From Actinernus sp. WN-2022 (Eukaryota; Cnidaria; Anthozoa; Actiniaria; Actinernidae), in NCBI GenBank assembly GCA_030867875.1, contig JAOWCC010001589.1, positions 82,297,537 through 82,361,536 on the forward strand: a DNA stretch of 64,000 bases, in the 5' to 3' direction. Both the position numbers and the translations under genes were made by a program. Positions 22,786-34,397 of the stretch are shown here, one piece after another (the stretch's first letter is position 1; every line of letters starts with the position of its first letter). The notes beneath the pieces are model-generated. The model worked only from the letters and a program-made list of their open reading frames with translations. It did not search any database and had not been told where the DNA came from.

Positions 22786-22850
22786 TTTGATCAAAAAGAA
22801 CAATCTGATGACTGATAAACAGTTAATTTTGGCGGGAATGGCACCCCATA
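22786..22850 (-). repeat. Right terminal inverted repeat of the 8-kb transposon
   Basis: It ends GCGGGAATGGCACCCCATA at 22850, the exact complement of the left terminus. It is preceded by AAAAAGAA, CAATCTGATGACTGATAAA. Confidence 0.92.
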
Positions 22851-22856
22851 ATTTCG
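22851..22856. repeat. Right target-site duplication ATTTCG
   Basis: Matches 14803-14808. The following CGACGCCACAA-type sequence continues the interrupted palindromic element. Confidence 0.9.
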
Positions 22857-22984
22857 ACGCCACAAATAGGTATTGTATTTCTATTCACCGACACTGAGGT
22901 AATAATTGTTTTAGTATATACTAGCACTAAATAGTCATTTTATTTTCTGTGAAATGGACAGGTGATCGCTGCTTCGCTCGGAGG

Positions 22985-23009
22985 TGAATAGCAAATAATA
23001 TTCACCACC
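22985..23009. repeat. Short palindrome GGTGAATA...TATTCACC
   Basis: GGTGAATAGCAAATAATATTCACC is an imperfect palindrome next to ACCAATCAGAGCGCGCG. It is probably the end of another small inverted-repeat family. The full element was not resolved. Confidence 0.5.
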
Positions 23010-23061
23010 GGAGTAACCAATCAGAGCGCGCGAAAAGCACTATTCACTTGTGTGGTATACA

Positions 23062-24115
23062 GGATCGACCACATTTAATTTTACAACCATCCGACAGAAC
23101 ACCATTCACAGCTGTTTTTTGTTCTCTATATGTTAAATAGGAAGCAAACCATTTTAGGCTGACTTCATGCATTGACACCATATAATCTGAGTTTTGCTAA
23201 TAAAATGTCATGGTCCATGGTGTCGAAAGCTTTTTTAAGGTCCAAGAAAATTATTCCATTTAAAAGGCCCTTATCTATATTTAAGAACCACTCATTTGTG
23301 GCATCTAATAAAGCTGTCACTGTGGAGTGTAAGGGCCTGAATCCAGACTGTGACTCTGTAAGTAAACCGTGTTCTGTCAGATAATCATAAAATTGATTAA
23401 AAACTATCCTCTCTATGAGCTTTGTAACAGCCGGCAAGACTGAAATAGGTCGATAGTTGTCAGGGATGCATTTCTTATCGGCCTTATAGATAGGCGACAC
23501 TTTGGCAATTTTCCAGTCTGCTGGAAAAATACCGGTCTGAATAGAGAGATTAAATATATGAGTAAGAGACGGAACAATTGTCGATCCAGCCTCCTTCAAC
23601 AACCAAGTAGAGATACCATCTAATCCACATGCTTTATTCGACGGCATAGCCTTTAGCAGTTTATCTACTTCAATAATGGAAGTTTCTTTAATACTGAACG
23701 AGTGCTCAGTTGGAGTAATATATTCTGAGAACTGCTTCGTCGAGGGTGACAATTGGCAGGCTAATTTAGGTCCAACTTATTTCTTCTGGAGAGGAATGTT
23801 TTTTATTATTATATATAATATTGTTAATGGGTACTGTGTTTTGACCACTTCCCAATAGAGTATCAATTCCCCTCCATGTCAGCTTAATATTCTTGAAATT
23901 CTCTTTGAAGTAGGCATTGTAATATTCCACTTTAGCTGACTTAATACTATGGTTGACACTGTTTTTCAGTTGTTTGTATTCATTCCAGCTCTCTGGGGGT
24001 ATTAACTAAGTATGCTTGTTATTTTCTTAGCCTTGTCCCGTAAAAACATTAGATTTTTCAGTTCTGATGTCAACCAAGGGGCTGACCGGGCTCGCACCCT
24101 TTTTCCGTCTTAAAG
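23062..24115 (-). pseudogene. LINE A (CR1/L2-like) reverse transcriptase fragment
   Basis: The minus strand encodes the linker and fingers/palm of a non-LTR reverse transcriptase. It contains NKACGLDGIS, IFPADWKIAKVSPIYK, NYRPISVLPAVTKLIERI, QSGFRPLHSTVTALL and FLDLKKAFDTMDHDILLAKL (RT motif A with its aspartate). A frame change near 23160 is followed by KWFASYLTYREQ, and the copy then ends before motif C (the F/YADD box). The upstream part to about 24115 carries the degraded linker (APWLTSELKNLMFLRDKA). It lacks endonuclease and 3' end. It reads the same strand as LINE B. Confidence 0.85.
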
Positions 24116-24194
24116 GGGCGTGGTGGTTACATACAGAGAGGAATGTTTCTTTACAAAGGAGCCAAGCAGAATTTGGATCATTACAATGATGCTC

Positions 24195-24303
24195 AATATA
24201 ACGTATCGTACGTTATTAACGAGCATGAGGACCGTACCGTAAGTTATTAACGATCACGAGGTCCGTACCGTACATTATTAACGATCACGAGGTCCGTACC
24301 GTA
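24195..24303. repeat. 31-bp tandem repeat, about 3.5 copies
   Basis: The unit is CCGTACATTATTAACGATCA followed by CGAGGTCCGTA, with small variants. It lies exactly between the two LINEs and abuts the 3' end of LINE B. Confidence 0.85.
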
Positions 24304-27300
24304 CAAGATCAAGATCAACTTTATTTAAACACACGCAGCATCCTCACAACTAGAAGCTGGTTTCCATGCAGAAGGGGCGTGCACTACTCGTATAAATAAA
24401 ATAATGCTCTAAACTAAAAACTAACCTAATACATGTCAATCTATGATAAATACTACTATAAATACTACTATAAACTGCTAACTACTATATTTAGATACTA
24501 ATGCATATAATTACGCTAATAGGCCGGGGGAAATCTTTGAGCGAAACTGGGCTAATGACTCAGAGGTTCTTAATTCTATAGGTAATTCATTCCATATTTT
24601 GGCTCCATTGTAACTAAGGCTCTTTTTGTAGGAATTCAGTTTTAGGAAGAGGAACGGAAACTTAGGGTTAGGTTAGGCTAACCCTAAGGCTCTTTTTTAG
24701 GAATTCAGTTTTAGGAAGAGGAACGGAAACTTTTTTTTACGTGTATTCAGCAGGTCGTAGTTGCAATTGACTGCATACGAGTCACTGAAGATGCTAGAGA
24801 GCCGTTGAGTTGCCAAATTGTTGATTATTTTGAACATGAGTCCAACCTTAATTTTAGCTCTCCGCTCCTCAAGTGTGATCCAACCCAATGAGCGGAGAGC
24901 TATTTCAGATTGCCCAGCTTCGTTCGGACGCTTCATAATCACCCTAGCGCACCTGTTTTGAAGTTTCTGCAGACGCTGTGATAGTATGCTTCCCAATGAG
25001 TCCCACACCTCGCAACAATAGTCGAAGTGGGGTTGCACAAGGGCATTATAAACGCATACTAGCGTATCACGGTCTACAAATTCCCTGAGCTTTTTTATTG
25101 CCCCAATTCTCGATGAGACTTTCTTGGCTATATCATCAATGTGTTTTTCCCATGTTAGAAATTCATCTATGCGTACACCGAGTATCTTGCAATCATTGAC
25201 TCGTTTAACTGGGTCAACGCCAATAAGAACATTATGTTCTGTGGCAAGATTTTGTATTTTGGGTCTTGATCCAATCAAGGTGTACTCTGTTTTGGCTATA
25301 TTCAGGCTTAATTTGTTAGCTGATAGCCATTTTTAACATTACTATATAAGGTCATGATTCAGGACCACTTCAGCTTCACTATATAACTGACTTGCCAACA
25401 GCCGTTAGGCTCGTATCATCTGCAAACAACCTAGGGGTAGTATGCTCGAGATAGTTTGGCAAATCATTAATATATTATAGTATGAACAGAAATGGACCGA
25501 GAATTGACCCATGAGGGATTCCACAGGTTACTAGTTTTCTATGACCAGAGAGCGTGCCGTTAACCTGGCAAGTTTGCTCTCTGTTATTTAAGTAAGATTT
25601 TATAAGGCCTAAGGCATGTCCTTTGATACCGTAAGCCATGAGTTTATCCAAGAGGATCTCATGATTTACGGTATCAAACGCCTTTTTTAGATCAAGAAAG
25701 ATTACAAGGTTATAATTAGGCCTCGATTCATGTTGATATACCATTCATTAGTACAGTCCAGCAACACAGACGCAGTAGAATGGAACCGTCGGAATCCGAA
25801 TTGGTGTTCAGACAATAGATCCTGCGCAGTTATATATTCCATTAATTGCTCATATAAGATTTTTTCAAATATTTTGCTTATTACTGGAAGTATTGAGATT
25901 GGCCTATAATTATCAAGCATATTTCGAGGACCTTTTTTGTGGAGTGGAATCACCCTAGCTAATTTCCATTCTGATGGAACAATTTGTGATATAATGTATT
26001 TGTTGAATATTCATGAGTGGTTGTGAAATTACTGGGGCTGCTAATCGGAATACTTTAGCCGAAATTTTATCCATTCCAGTGGCTTTGGTTACAGATTACA
26101 GATTAAGCAGCTTGAAAACTTTAGGCGTACCAATGGCTCTAAAATAAAACTTACTTTTAACTTCTTTAATGAAATCTTTATGATTTGAACCATTGGTGTC
26201 TATAGTTTCAGCAAGCTTTGGGCCTATATTCGTAAAATATTCATTAAAATGTTCAGCTATATCCTCTGACGACGTAACAGAACAGTCTCCCAATTTAACC
26301 TCATTAATTGAACTCTCTTGCTATTTTCGCCCAAGAATATCATTTATAGTTTTCCAGGCCCTTTTTGGATCATTCCTCTGTTTTCCTATTTGTGTAGCAT
26401 AATATTCGACTTTGGCTTTACGTAGTGCAATATTGACATTATTTCGGGAAGACTTGTAAAAGTGCCCAATCGCCTTCGTTGTTTCTTATAATTGCTATAC
26501 GTTTTAGACGATCTCTTTCAAACATTTTTTCCCTGATATCCTTTGTTATCCAGGGAAGATTCGATTGATTGCGTACTCTTTTTGATTTGACTGGGGCGTG
26601 TCTGTCGAGCACTTCAAGAAACAATGCCTTCCATTGTGCCCACATTGCATCTACATTTTCTTCTCTATCAACTAGTTCCCAGGGTTTGCCATATAAGTCC
26701 GCCAGAAATCTCTCACTGTTAAAGCTTTTGAAATTACGGAATTCCATTTTCTTCATTGTATTAACTTTTGGGGTGAAATTAAATTTGCGTATCGCATAAA
26801 TTAAGCTATGATAGCTAAAACACTGACAACATCTGAGTATGTCATTTTTTCTGGCGAAGAAGTAATAACAACATCTAATAACGAAGATGTATTTTCAGTT
26901 ATTCTGGTTGGTTTAGCGATCAGCTGCGAAAGCTGGTATAACTCCATAATGGAGCAGAGTTTTTGGGCATATGGATTTGTCAAGTTGAGCAAGTTACAAT
27001 CTAAATCGCCCAAAATGTAAATTTCCTTATCTTCATTGTCCACTAGCCCAATCAGCTGCTCAATGCTCAGGAACATTTCAACAGGTGCGCTAGGGGGTCT
27101 ATAAATCCAGGATATAACGAACGGTCTACTCTTTGTTTTGTTTATTTCCAAGCATACTGCTTCAAGGTTTTCAGGCACTAAATCAGATCTTTCAGTAAAC
27201 GTTATTGATATCCTTACATAAATACAGACACCTCCGCCAAAGCGAGACCGATCGCAGCGGACAATGTCATACCCGTTGACACTGATCATTCCATCCGAGA

Positions 27301-27480
27301 TAGTTTGATCAAGCCGAGTTTCATTTAGTGCCAAAACATCAAACTCTCGATTAGCTAGTATGACACGAATTTCCTCAGTCTATGTATTTGGTTAAACTAA
27401 CTACATTCAGACATGCCATTTTAAAACCTCTTAAATTAGAACAATAAGTAGACCAGACATTATTCTCATTCCCCGGCCTT
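24304..27480 (-). pseudogene. LINE B (CR1/L2-like), near full-length endonuclease + reverse transcriptase, decayed
   Basis: Minus strand, in order. APE-type endonuclease (about 27416-26801): ALNETRLD, RFGGGVCIYVR, WIYRPPSAP and ILGDLDCNLL; the last has the DLN-like motif. Linker (26756-26096). Reverse transcriptase: NYRPISILPVISKIFEKILYEQ, HQFGFRRFHST, FLDLKKAFDTVNHEILLDKL, CGIPHGSILGPFLF. Catalytic LFADDTSL lies near 25390-25430. Thumb and C-terminus (25278-24697): ALVQPHFDYCCEVW and LQNRCARVI. The frame changes repeatedly and stops interrupt it. The 3' end on the minus strand is AATAAAGTTGATCTTGATCTT, a short tandem tail typical of this LINE type. It targets new DNA by nicking and reverse transcription when intact; this copy is dead. 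Confidence 0.88.
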
Positions 27481-29000
27481 GGGTCCTAATAAAGCTTGCA
27501 ATGAGTTATGATGTTCTTTGCAAGAACAGCATTTCCATCTCGGTTTAAATGTAAGGCACATTGGTTAAGGTGCTTCTTTGTTATGTTATTATAGGAGGAA
27601 TTTTGATTACAGAACTGCTGAACTATTTTGTTAAAGGGGCCGTCTCACCCACAGTGCTTAGCGTGCTTTTGTTATTGTTTATACCCGGGACTTTGACCCC
27701 TTGCTCACGGCGGGAACCTCACGAACTAAGCGTATTCTTTATGTTGGTGACATGATAATCTTGATTTGAACATGGATGACCTTGATGAAACTAATAGTAC
27801 CTTACAAGTTGAATGTGAAGTCAACAAAGTGTTATACAGCAGTACTTGGCTGTACTATAATATTTACCGCTCACACGTCGCTGCTATAAACAGAGAACAC
27901 TCTCTCCGGGTAATACTAATAATTATGAAAGCGAGAGGTTTCTCTCCTCGGTTATATTTTTACTTGCAGACAGAGAGAGAGAGAGAGACAGAGAGAGATC
28001 TGCTAGCAGGCAATCTCGTTGCTGGCAGTAGCAGAGAACCAGTTCAAGAGAGAACAGTGAACGAATTACAGCTCGTTTCAATGGGAAATTATTATCACGG
28101 CGGCTCTGTTATCAAATTTCGTGCGAGTATAAACTTTGATCGATCCGGTGAATCCGAAAATCTCGGCGAAATGACTGTGTGAAAGCCCTTCGAAACCAGA
28201 GAGACCTGTGGCCACAAGTTAATTTTCGGAGTCGGAGCTTCTGAAAGCCATCTCACTAGATCGGAGAAACGGGATGGCGGAAAGTTCGAGATTTTCAAAA
28301 AACTCAACACTTTTTATGTATTCTTGTAGCCAATTTTATAAGCTTTAAAATGATATATGAATGATTTATCTACGATGTTTCCTCGAGGAGCTACATAATT
28401 TAGACTGGAAACGCACCCTGAAGATATCCGGTAACCTTAACAGCCAGATTCTCTTGCTTGGAATTAAAACCGTTAGATGTTGGTGGTGGTGGAGAGATTA
28501 CAACAACAATAATAATTTATTATACCCTTACAAAGTTTACAAGTGTGACAAATTAATGGAAATAAAAAATACATATTTACTGAGGGTACTGGCTTCCTGA
28601 AATAACTGAGAAGTTAAAAATGCCAGGAGCCAGTTTACATGGAATTGAAATTAAATTACTAGGTCGGAGGACATGAACAAATACATATACAAAGTATTCC
28701 ATTTTGTTAAAGTGCCTATAACCCCAAAAAAGTTACGCTTTCAGATCAAACTTAGAAGTATTCTATGCAACTTCCCGAAAAAATTAATGGTTTTAAAGCA
28801 TTTCTCTTTTTTTTACGGCTTTTCAAAGATGAGAGCCGTGAACTTTTACCGTCAGCTTAGCGACTTGGTGGGGTCTGGGACTAGTTACGTCATAGTAGGG
28901 AGCCATGTCACGTGATAAAGGCTTCTCTCATATACTTTTGGTTCGTTCTTTCTTATTTGCGTCGTAAGTTCTGTAATTTTCTGCTGGACTTTTTGACAAA
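27481..29000. other. Mostly non-coding; upstream region of the P2X7-like gene
   Basis: A (GA)n-rich stretch lies near 27970-28000. A 138-codon frame (27766-28182) reads through this simple repeat and has no domain. No other feature is supported. Confidence 0.4.
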
Positions 29001-30430
29001 ATGTCTTCGTCAGGCTCCGAATCTGAAGACATTTGTTCATCGGACAATTCCGAGCTAAATTTTATCAACTATGAGCTTGAAGCAGAAGAATCTGCCGGCA
29101 AAGAGAGCGGACGGCGCGGATGAGCCACTCGCCGATGAAGAATGGGTTATAAGAGTACAGACGGAGACCTCCAGAATCGGTTCAGTGGAAGGCCTCGAAG
29201 CAAGGAAAAGCTGGTGAGTTATTAAAAACTGTCCAAAATTAAAATAAGTTATCATAGCCCTTCATGGGCTTCCCGTGGCCGTGGTCTCCCAAAAAAACAT
29301 TGCAGGATGCCAAAAGAATCCAGTGATCCTTGCAATCGCAACAATCATATAAGCCTTTATTTACTTGTAAGAATCGCTATAAATGAAGATACGATAAACA
29401 GTTTCCTAATGTCGTTTCTACAGGAACTAGTTGCCTATCGTATCCTAATATCGTAATTCCTCTTATATTTACCCTTTTCGGAATTTACTTTTTATTTGAT
29501 ATTTTACAGTTCGTGGAAATTCAGTGTGCACCATATTGGCCCTCTCAATTGAGAAACATGCACCAACTATATATGTTTTAGCGGGAAACATCCCACAATG
29601 GCACATCCTAGATCCAACACTGCATACTAATATGTAAGGAAAGATTTATACCAGGCATTAATAATGCTCAATAATGACCAAGGTATGAATTGAAATCAAT
29701 GAACACAGTTCCGTGTTTAGTCTGACCAGGAAAGTGGAAGGTTTATCAGAGTATTTTGATCTATCGTGCATGTTAATTAAAAATAGTAGCTCTCGTAAGC
29801 AACCACACTGGGAATCAGGAAAAGGTGCTCATAACTAGTCAGAACTGGAATCAGGAGTAGTTGCTCGCTTATGAGAGCTTGCACACACCACACCCATGGG
29901 GATACATATATAGTGCGACTGATATCACAGTATACAATACTGTACTACTCTACTGTAACAGCATGAATGTCAGATATAATAAGACTATTGTTGCAAAATG
30001 CTAGTGCATATTTATATTTAGTTGACTCATTGCACAGTCTGGGATCATGTCTCTGGAGTGGTTACTTACAAGAGTTTAAAAACAAAGAAAAATTCCAAAG
30101 GTGGTGGTACGCGCGGTGGTCACTTATGAGAGTGACTGGTTACTACAGAGCACAAGAGTGGTCTCTGAGGGGAGCTGGTCACCTACAAGGGCAGTTTCAC
30201 AAAGGGCTTCAACTGTATCAAACAATTGGTACTAACATATAAACTTCTTTATTTACAGATTTCTACGAGTTGTCTCATATAGAGAGTACATCCAGTTAGT
30301 CTACGGTTATCTGGGCAACAATAGAATTCCTCTACTAGCATGTGCATATGACACAATCAGGACAAAATTCAATGCTGGGAAAGAAACCTTCACTGGATTT
30401 GAAGAAGATGAAGATGAAAGTACTTTATAA
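29001..30430 (+). pseudogene. P2X7-intracellular-domain-like gene, first and last exons only
   Basis: First exon: ATG at 29001, MSSSGSESED-type Ser/Asp/Glu start, then a 1-base frame change near 29115. After that the frame carries EPLADEEW, a motif I associate with invertebrate proteins having the cysteine-rich intracellular domain of P2X7 receptors. It ends CTG|GTGAGT at 29213. Last exon: after TTTACAG at 30258, SYREYIQLVYGYLGNN, IPLLACAYDTIRTKF and a TGFEEDEDE tail, stop at 30430. This matches the usual C-terminal pattern of the family (YR-x-x-x-R-x-x-x-G-x-L-G, then C-x-x-x-IR-x-x-F). The central cysteine-rich zinc-binding exons were not found in the 1 kb between. Direct splicing of the two exons creates a TGA. 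The gene is probably dead. Confidence 0.5.
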
Positions 30431-31600
30431 ACTTTAAGGAGAACAACAATGAACAGTCAAACTTTCAGTGCCATTGGCCACTTTTGATATAGGCTTCACT
30501 GGTCACATACAAATGATTCAATACATGTACAAGGCTCTGGGGAATAATGTGCAGTGATTAATGAAATAACAAAATTGAATTGAATTATGCCCCAGAACCT
30601 TTGTGTGTGAGAAGTGAAGCATATATCGAATGTGGGCTATTAACCTACATGTATGTCCATATGTGTCCATTCAGGCAACCTGTGAACAGGAATCACTACC
30701 CTGACAAGCGAAACTACTAGCCCTGGGCTATTGGAAAGCACTTGCATCGCACCCTGTGTTCCTTTCTATAATTTTACACAAATTTTGAAAATAGGATTAT
30801 AATATTAAAATTTAAATGTTTGAGTAGTAAATTGGAAAACAGTAAAATCTGACTAACCCCTTTTACAAGATGGACATGTTTTCAATGCTCTGGCCTAACC
30901 TTAGGAACTGTGTCATGGTGGGAAACCATTACATTAGATGTCCGGGCCGGACACACTCCTTATCAGAGATTCTCATATGAACTGACGAACCTCGCGCACG
31001 TGTGGGATGGTAAAAATCAAAGCAAATATTCAAAAATGACTAATAAACTGTGTAAATATACATTATTCAAGTAAAATAATGAACATACTTTCAATCCAGC
31101 ATTGAAGGAGGGGGTTGAACTGTTTTAATCCACCAATCGAACACTGACTCCATACATGCATATACCGTGACATAGCCCCTTTAAGCCTCAATTCAATTGC
31201 CCTATTTAATTATGGTGTCACATGATAGACACAGCTGCCATCTTAGGGGGTCAAAACACTCGTCTTTAACAACAGACATACAAAATAAAGCTGTTCTGCC
31301 ATAGATTGCCTTCCTTCAAATTGGCTAATTTTCCCAATATAATAAGAATGGCGGCTTTCATCTATTTGTTTTGATGTCATGCCAATGAAATAGGGCAATC
31401 GATTTCACTGAGCTGGTCACAGGAGTGATCGATTAGCCTATGGAAGTTGACAGTATAATATATTGCTACCTAGATTGTCCATTGATAAAATATCAAATCA
31501 CTGAGATAGCTGGTAGACATTTCTGGTTCACTCTGTACTTATAAGGGGACGAGGGTTGTTCTTTGGACAATCAACAACACCTTTATGCTCTTTCATAGGT
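30431..31600. other. Non-coding stretch
   Basis: A diverged dispersed repeat near 30970-31160 resembles 53380-53560 (ACGTGTGG, ATGGT.GAAATCAAAG, TAA.AAACTGTG in order). No gene was seen. Confidence 0.35.
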
Positions 31601-31660
31601 TTACACAATACAATACTTTATTTAACGAGGAGGACATACTTAGCTACAAGCTAGTTTACA
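31600..31660 (-). mobile_element. Solo LINE 3'-end fragment
   Basis: ACTTTATTTAACGAGGAGGA with AAGCTAGTTTA resembles the minus-strand 3' end of LINE B (CTTTATTTAAACACACGCAG, GAAGCTGGTTT). On the minus strand it ends in an ATTGT-rich tail. It is probably a severely 5'-truncated insertion. Confidence 0.35.
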
Positions 31661-31739
31661 GAGTTCCACAAATAGAGTTCCAAAAAAAGAAACACAATAT
31701 ATAATTTAGAGATTAACAATTTAATTAATTTTAATTTAA

Positions 31740-32724
31740 TAGGTTTCTTGCACACTGAGCAATGGGGTTTTGCCTTGGTTTTTGTGGGCCTTACAGCAGG
31801 TGGAACTGGAATTTCTGGCCTTACAGCAAGTGGAACTGGAACTTCTGGCACTAAAATACAAAAATAACAATTATTATTAAGTTAGTTATGGGTATATATA
31901 TATTGGTTTATGGTAAATAAAGCACTGGTTTCGTTTTAAATACAAACTTACAGTGTAATATTATACGTTTCCAGCTGGTATTTTAATATTTTGTTTAGTC
32001 TCGAAAGACTAAACAAGCAGTATACCTTTATATGACATGTCCAACAGTTTGATACATGTAGGTGTATATGCACTGCTTGAGCAAGAGCTAGGTGTTTTGG
32101 AGGACAAACACAGAAGGTGTGATTAGCACAGACTCGATTTTGTTTGAATATTTTCAGAATTTGAATAGTTTCTTTTGTGCAAAAAAATATTTATACAAAA
32201 CAATTTGAATTACCTGGAGCTGAAGGGGGGAACATCTATAACAGTCATCCTTTGTTGTCTCTTCTGGGTTGCTTCTGCCCTTGGCTGCTTGTTCAGCATG
32301 GTGTCCTGTCCATAGGTGCAGGTGTCATCTAAAGAAAGTTGACTGATTTATTCACGGTTATTTCCCTCATACTAAATAACAATATAACATGCACTCTCTT
32401 AGTTTAATACACTTGTGGTGAAAACAATGTTCAGTACGTGGAACCCGGTCATAATGAAGTTTTCTTCCTTTCCCTAGGAACTTCTTTATACATGCAGGTT
32501 CCACTGTATTGCTAGCCTCCTATAGTAGCCGTTTTGTAGCGCTTCCATTTCACTCCATTCCGGGGATCGGAATGGAGTGAACGGAGGCGCTACATAACGG
32601 CTGCTATAGGGCTAGGAGGCTACTGTATAAATCTGTATTGCCATGCAAACTAAATACAAAAGCACTTACCAAATTCGGAGAATGGCTTATCGGTTTCGAT
32701 GGCATGGAATAGGAACAACTCCAT
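31740..32724 (-). CDS. Tentative three-exon gene, unknown function
   Basis: Exon 1 (32670-32724) runs from an ATG in the context ATGGAGTTG and ends GAATTTG before GTAAGT. Exon 2 (32214-32328) follows CTTTAG, is open in the phase set by exon 1, and ends CTCCAG before GTAATT. Exon 3 begins at 31850 after TTTTAG. It has two tandem PVPLAVRP-type repeats and a CSVCKKP zinc-knuckle-like motif, but in a frame one base off that predicted from exon 2. In the predicted frame it stops near 31740. So either an exon is missing, the splice choice is wrong, or the gene has decayed. I do not recognise the family. Confidence 0.3.
32511..32622. repeat. Foldback (about 112 bp)
   Basis: Arms AGCCTCCTATAG, GCCGTTTTGTAGCGC and TTCACTCCATTCC are mirrored around a short GGGGAT loop. 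It lies in intron 1 of the tentative gene. RNA from either strand would form a long hairpin. Confidence 0.8.
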
Positions 32725-33804
32725 ATTCAACCGACTTCAGTCTTGGCGTAGAGTCAAGGACTAAAGAAAATCTTATAAAGTCTTCCGGCTTGGAGTGAAC
32801 CAAACAAACGCTGGAATTCTTCGTCGGTTCCCACTTCGCTCGCTTTGTTCGCACGAACCTCAACCACTGGCGTCTCTCTTCTTTGCTTCTGGCCGATCAT
32901 CGCTTAAAAACGGGACCTTGTGTTAGAGCTATCCTTTTTTGAGTCTGGCTCATTCCTACAGCCCCCAAATACACATCTGTTTGGCATTTCAAATCGAGTT
33001 ATTCGCTCGGTTCGCTCTGTTTTTACTGTCTTTGTTGTTGGTTGTTCGCTTTCTCTCACTACTATGACGTTGCTTTCCGGTTTCGTTCCTAGGCTACTTC
33101 CAGACTCCAGCTGACGGCCATTTGGGACAGGGTGCCCAAATCGGGTTGTTTTACAATGTTTGACCCCAGAAATAAGGTCGAACTCTTACTTTTTTCCTTT
33201 TTTTCTCTTCGAATTATCGATAAGAAGGATGTAAAGAATTTATTAAAAATACTTTAAATTTGGGATTATAGGCACTTTAAGTTATTTACAATATATACGC
33301 TGGCATATATATAGTAATACAATTAATACAGTGTTAATAAATAAATAAATATGAAGAGAAATAGTACAAACTCGGTCTTATTTTCTCTAGCATAATAGAT
33401 TTTTACTTAAAAAAAACGCATCAAAGCTAATATTTGTTTAGAAATACGTCCTATCTCATCCAGAATGAAAGTAATACTGATCAGTCCTGGTTACAATATA
33501 TTAACACTCCCCCCCCCCCCCCCCCACGGGCAAACGTGGGGCATTTGGCAGTTGTAGTTCACTATATATCCATTATCACTTATCGCAAGAGCATTAGTGA
33601 ACCAGTATTATTCTCTGGCTATAATAATAATAATAATATTTATTTATGACAAAAACTATGCTAAAACTCCATGGACTACATTTATTCAATCATGTCTCAG
33701 ATGTATTTATAATTTCATTTTAATACAATTGGATTAATTTTATCTGAACAAAATTTGGCCCATCACAGAAAGATGGTAGCCTCCAGTTTGCTTAAACTGC
33801 ATTC
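32725..33804. other. Upstream region with homopolymer run
   Basis: A C17-18 tract lies near 33509-33526 and an ATA-repeat at 33620-33640. Nothing else is supported. Confidence 0.45.
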
Positions 33805-33990
33805 CAGTAAGCTCAGTGGTTAAGTGTCAGTCTGTTGTGCAGGAGGTAGTGGGTTCAAATCCAGGTAGGACTTTAAAATAACTGGGAGAACTGGTACTGC
33901 ATGCCTTTGCTTTGACATCTGCAAATGGTTCTAAAAGCTTTGTGTCTTCTTGGATCACAATGTTAAATCGTAGGCTGACACTGAGAATGC
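33805..33990 (+). mobile_element. tRNA-derived SINE (family B)
   Basis: The A-box region AAGCTCAGTGGTTAAGTGTC and B box GGGTTCAAATCCAGG are followed by ACTTTAAAATAACTGGGAGA, TACTGCATGCCTTTG and ACATCTGCAAATGGTT. This copy is better preserved than the one at 8195-8425. Confidence 0.65.
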
Positions 33991-34257
33991 AACCAAATCT
34001 CTGATAGTGACCACCCTCAGGTGTAGTGGAATTATATAGTCGTATAGATATAGAGTAAATGAATTTGTCCTCAATTATAGCAATACCATGCTAAATACAT
34101 TGACTCTCTCCTCTGTTAGTATTAGTAGTACTAGTTCCCTTAGTGCCACTATATACATTTTATATATTATAAATATACAGGCTAAATCTAGTAGTTTACA
34201 TACTACATAAAACATAATCATGACTGCTGCCTTAAAAAAACTTTTTTGTTGTTGTTG

Positions 34258-34315
34258 TAAATGGATGGGTAAATAATGCATGGGTAAATAATGCATGGGT
34301 AAATAATGCATGTAT
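34258..34315. repeat. 15-bp tandem repeat, about 3.5 copies
   Basis: The unit ATGCATGGGTAAATA is repeated in tandem. A G-run of about 16 follows near 34365. Confidence 0.85.
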
Positions 34316-34397
34316 CAGCAGCTTCCATCAGGGGTGGAATTAATTGTTTGTTGCCCATTGGTGAGGGGGGGGGGGGGGGGTGGGAAGCTCACTTTGG

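Larger units (their letters stand above)
14809..22850. mobile_element. Complete 8042-bp DNA transposon (IS3EU-like) with transposase and RING-HECT E3 genes
   Basis: Seen directly: terminal inverted repeats TATGGGGTGCCATTCCCGC at both ends, with similarity continuing about 60 bp inward (TTTATCAGTCATCAGATTG then TTCTTTTT). A perfect 6-bp target duplication flanks it. Inverted 21-bp repeat arrays sit just inside each end, and there are two convergent genes. One is an intact DDE integrase-like transposase on the minus strand. The other is a RING plus HECT ubiquitin ligase on the plus strand, with damage. Known: the IS3EU superfamily of eukaryotic DNA transposons is characterised by 6-bp duplications, termini starting TAY and an rve-like DDE domain, as I recall it. 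Inferred: this is an IS3EU-type element whose second gene is a genuine cargo or accessory gene, because it lies entirely within the terminal repeats and starts just inside the left array. Confidence 0.88.
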
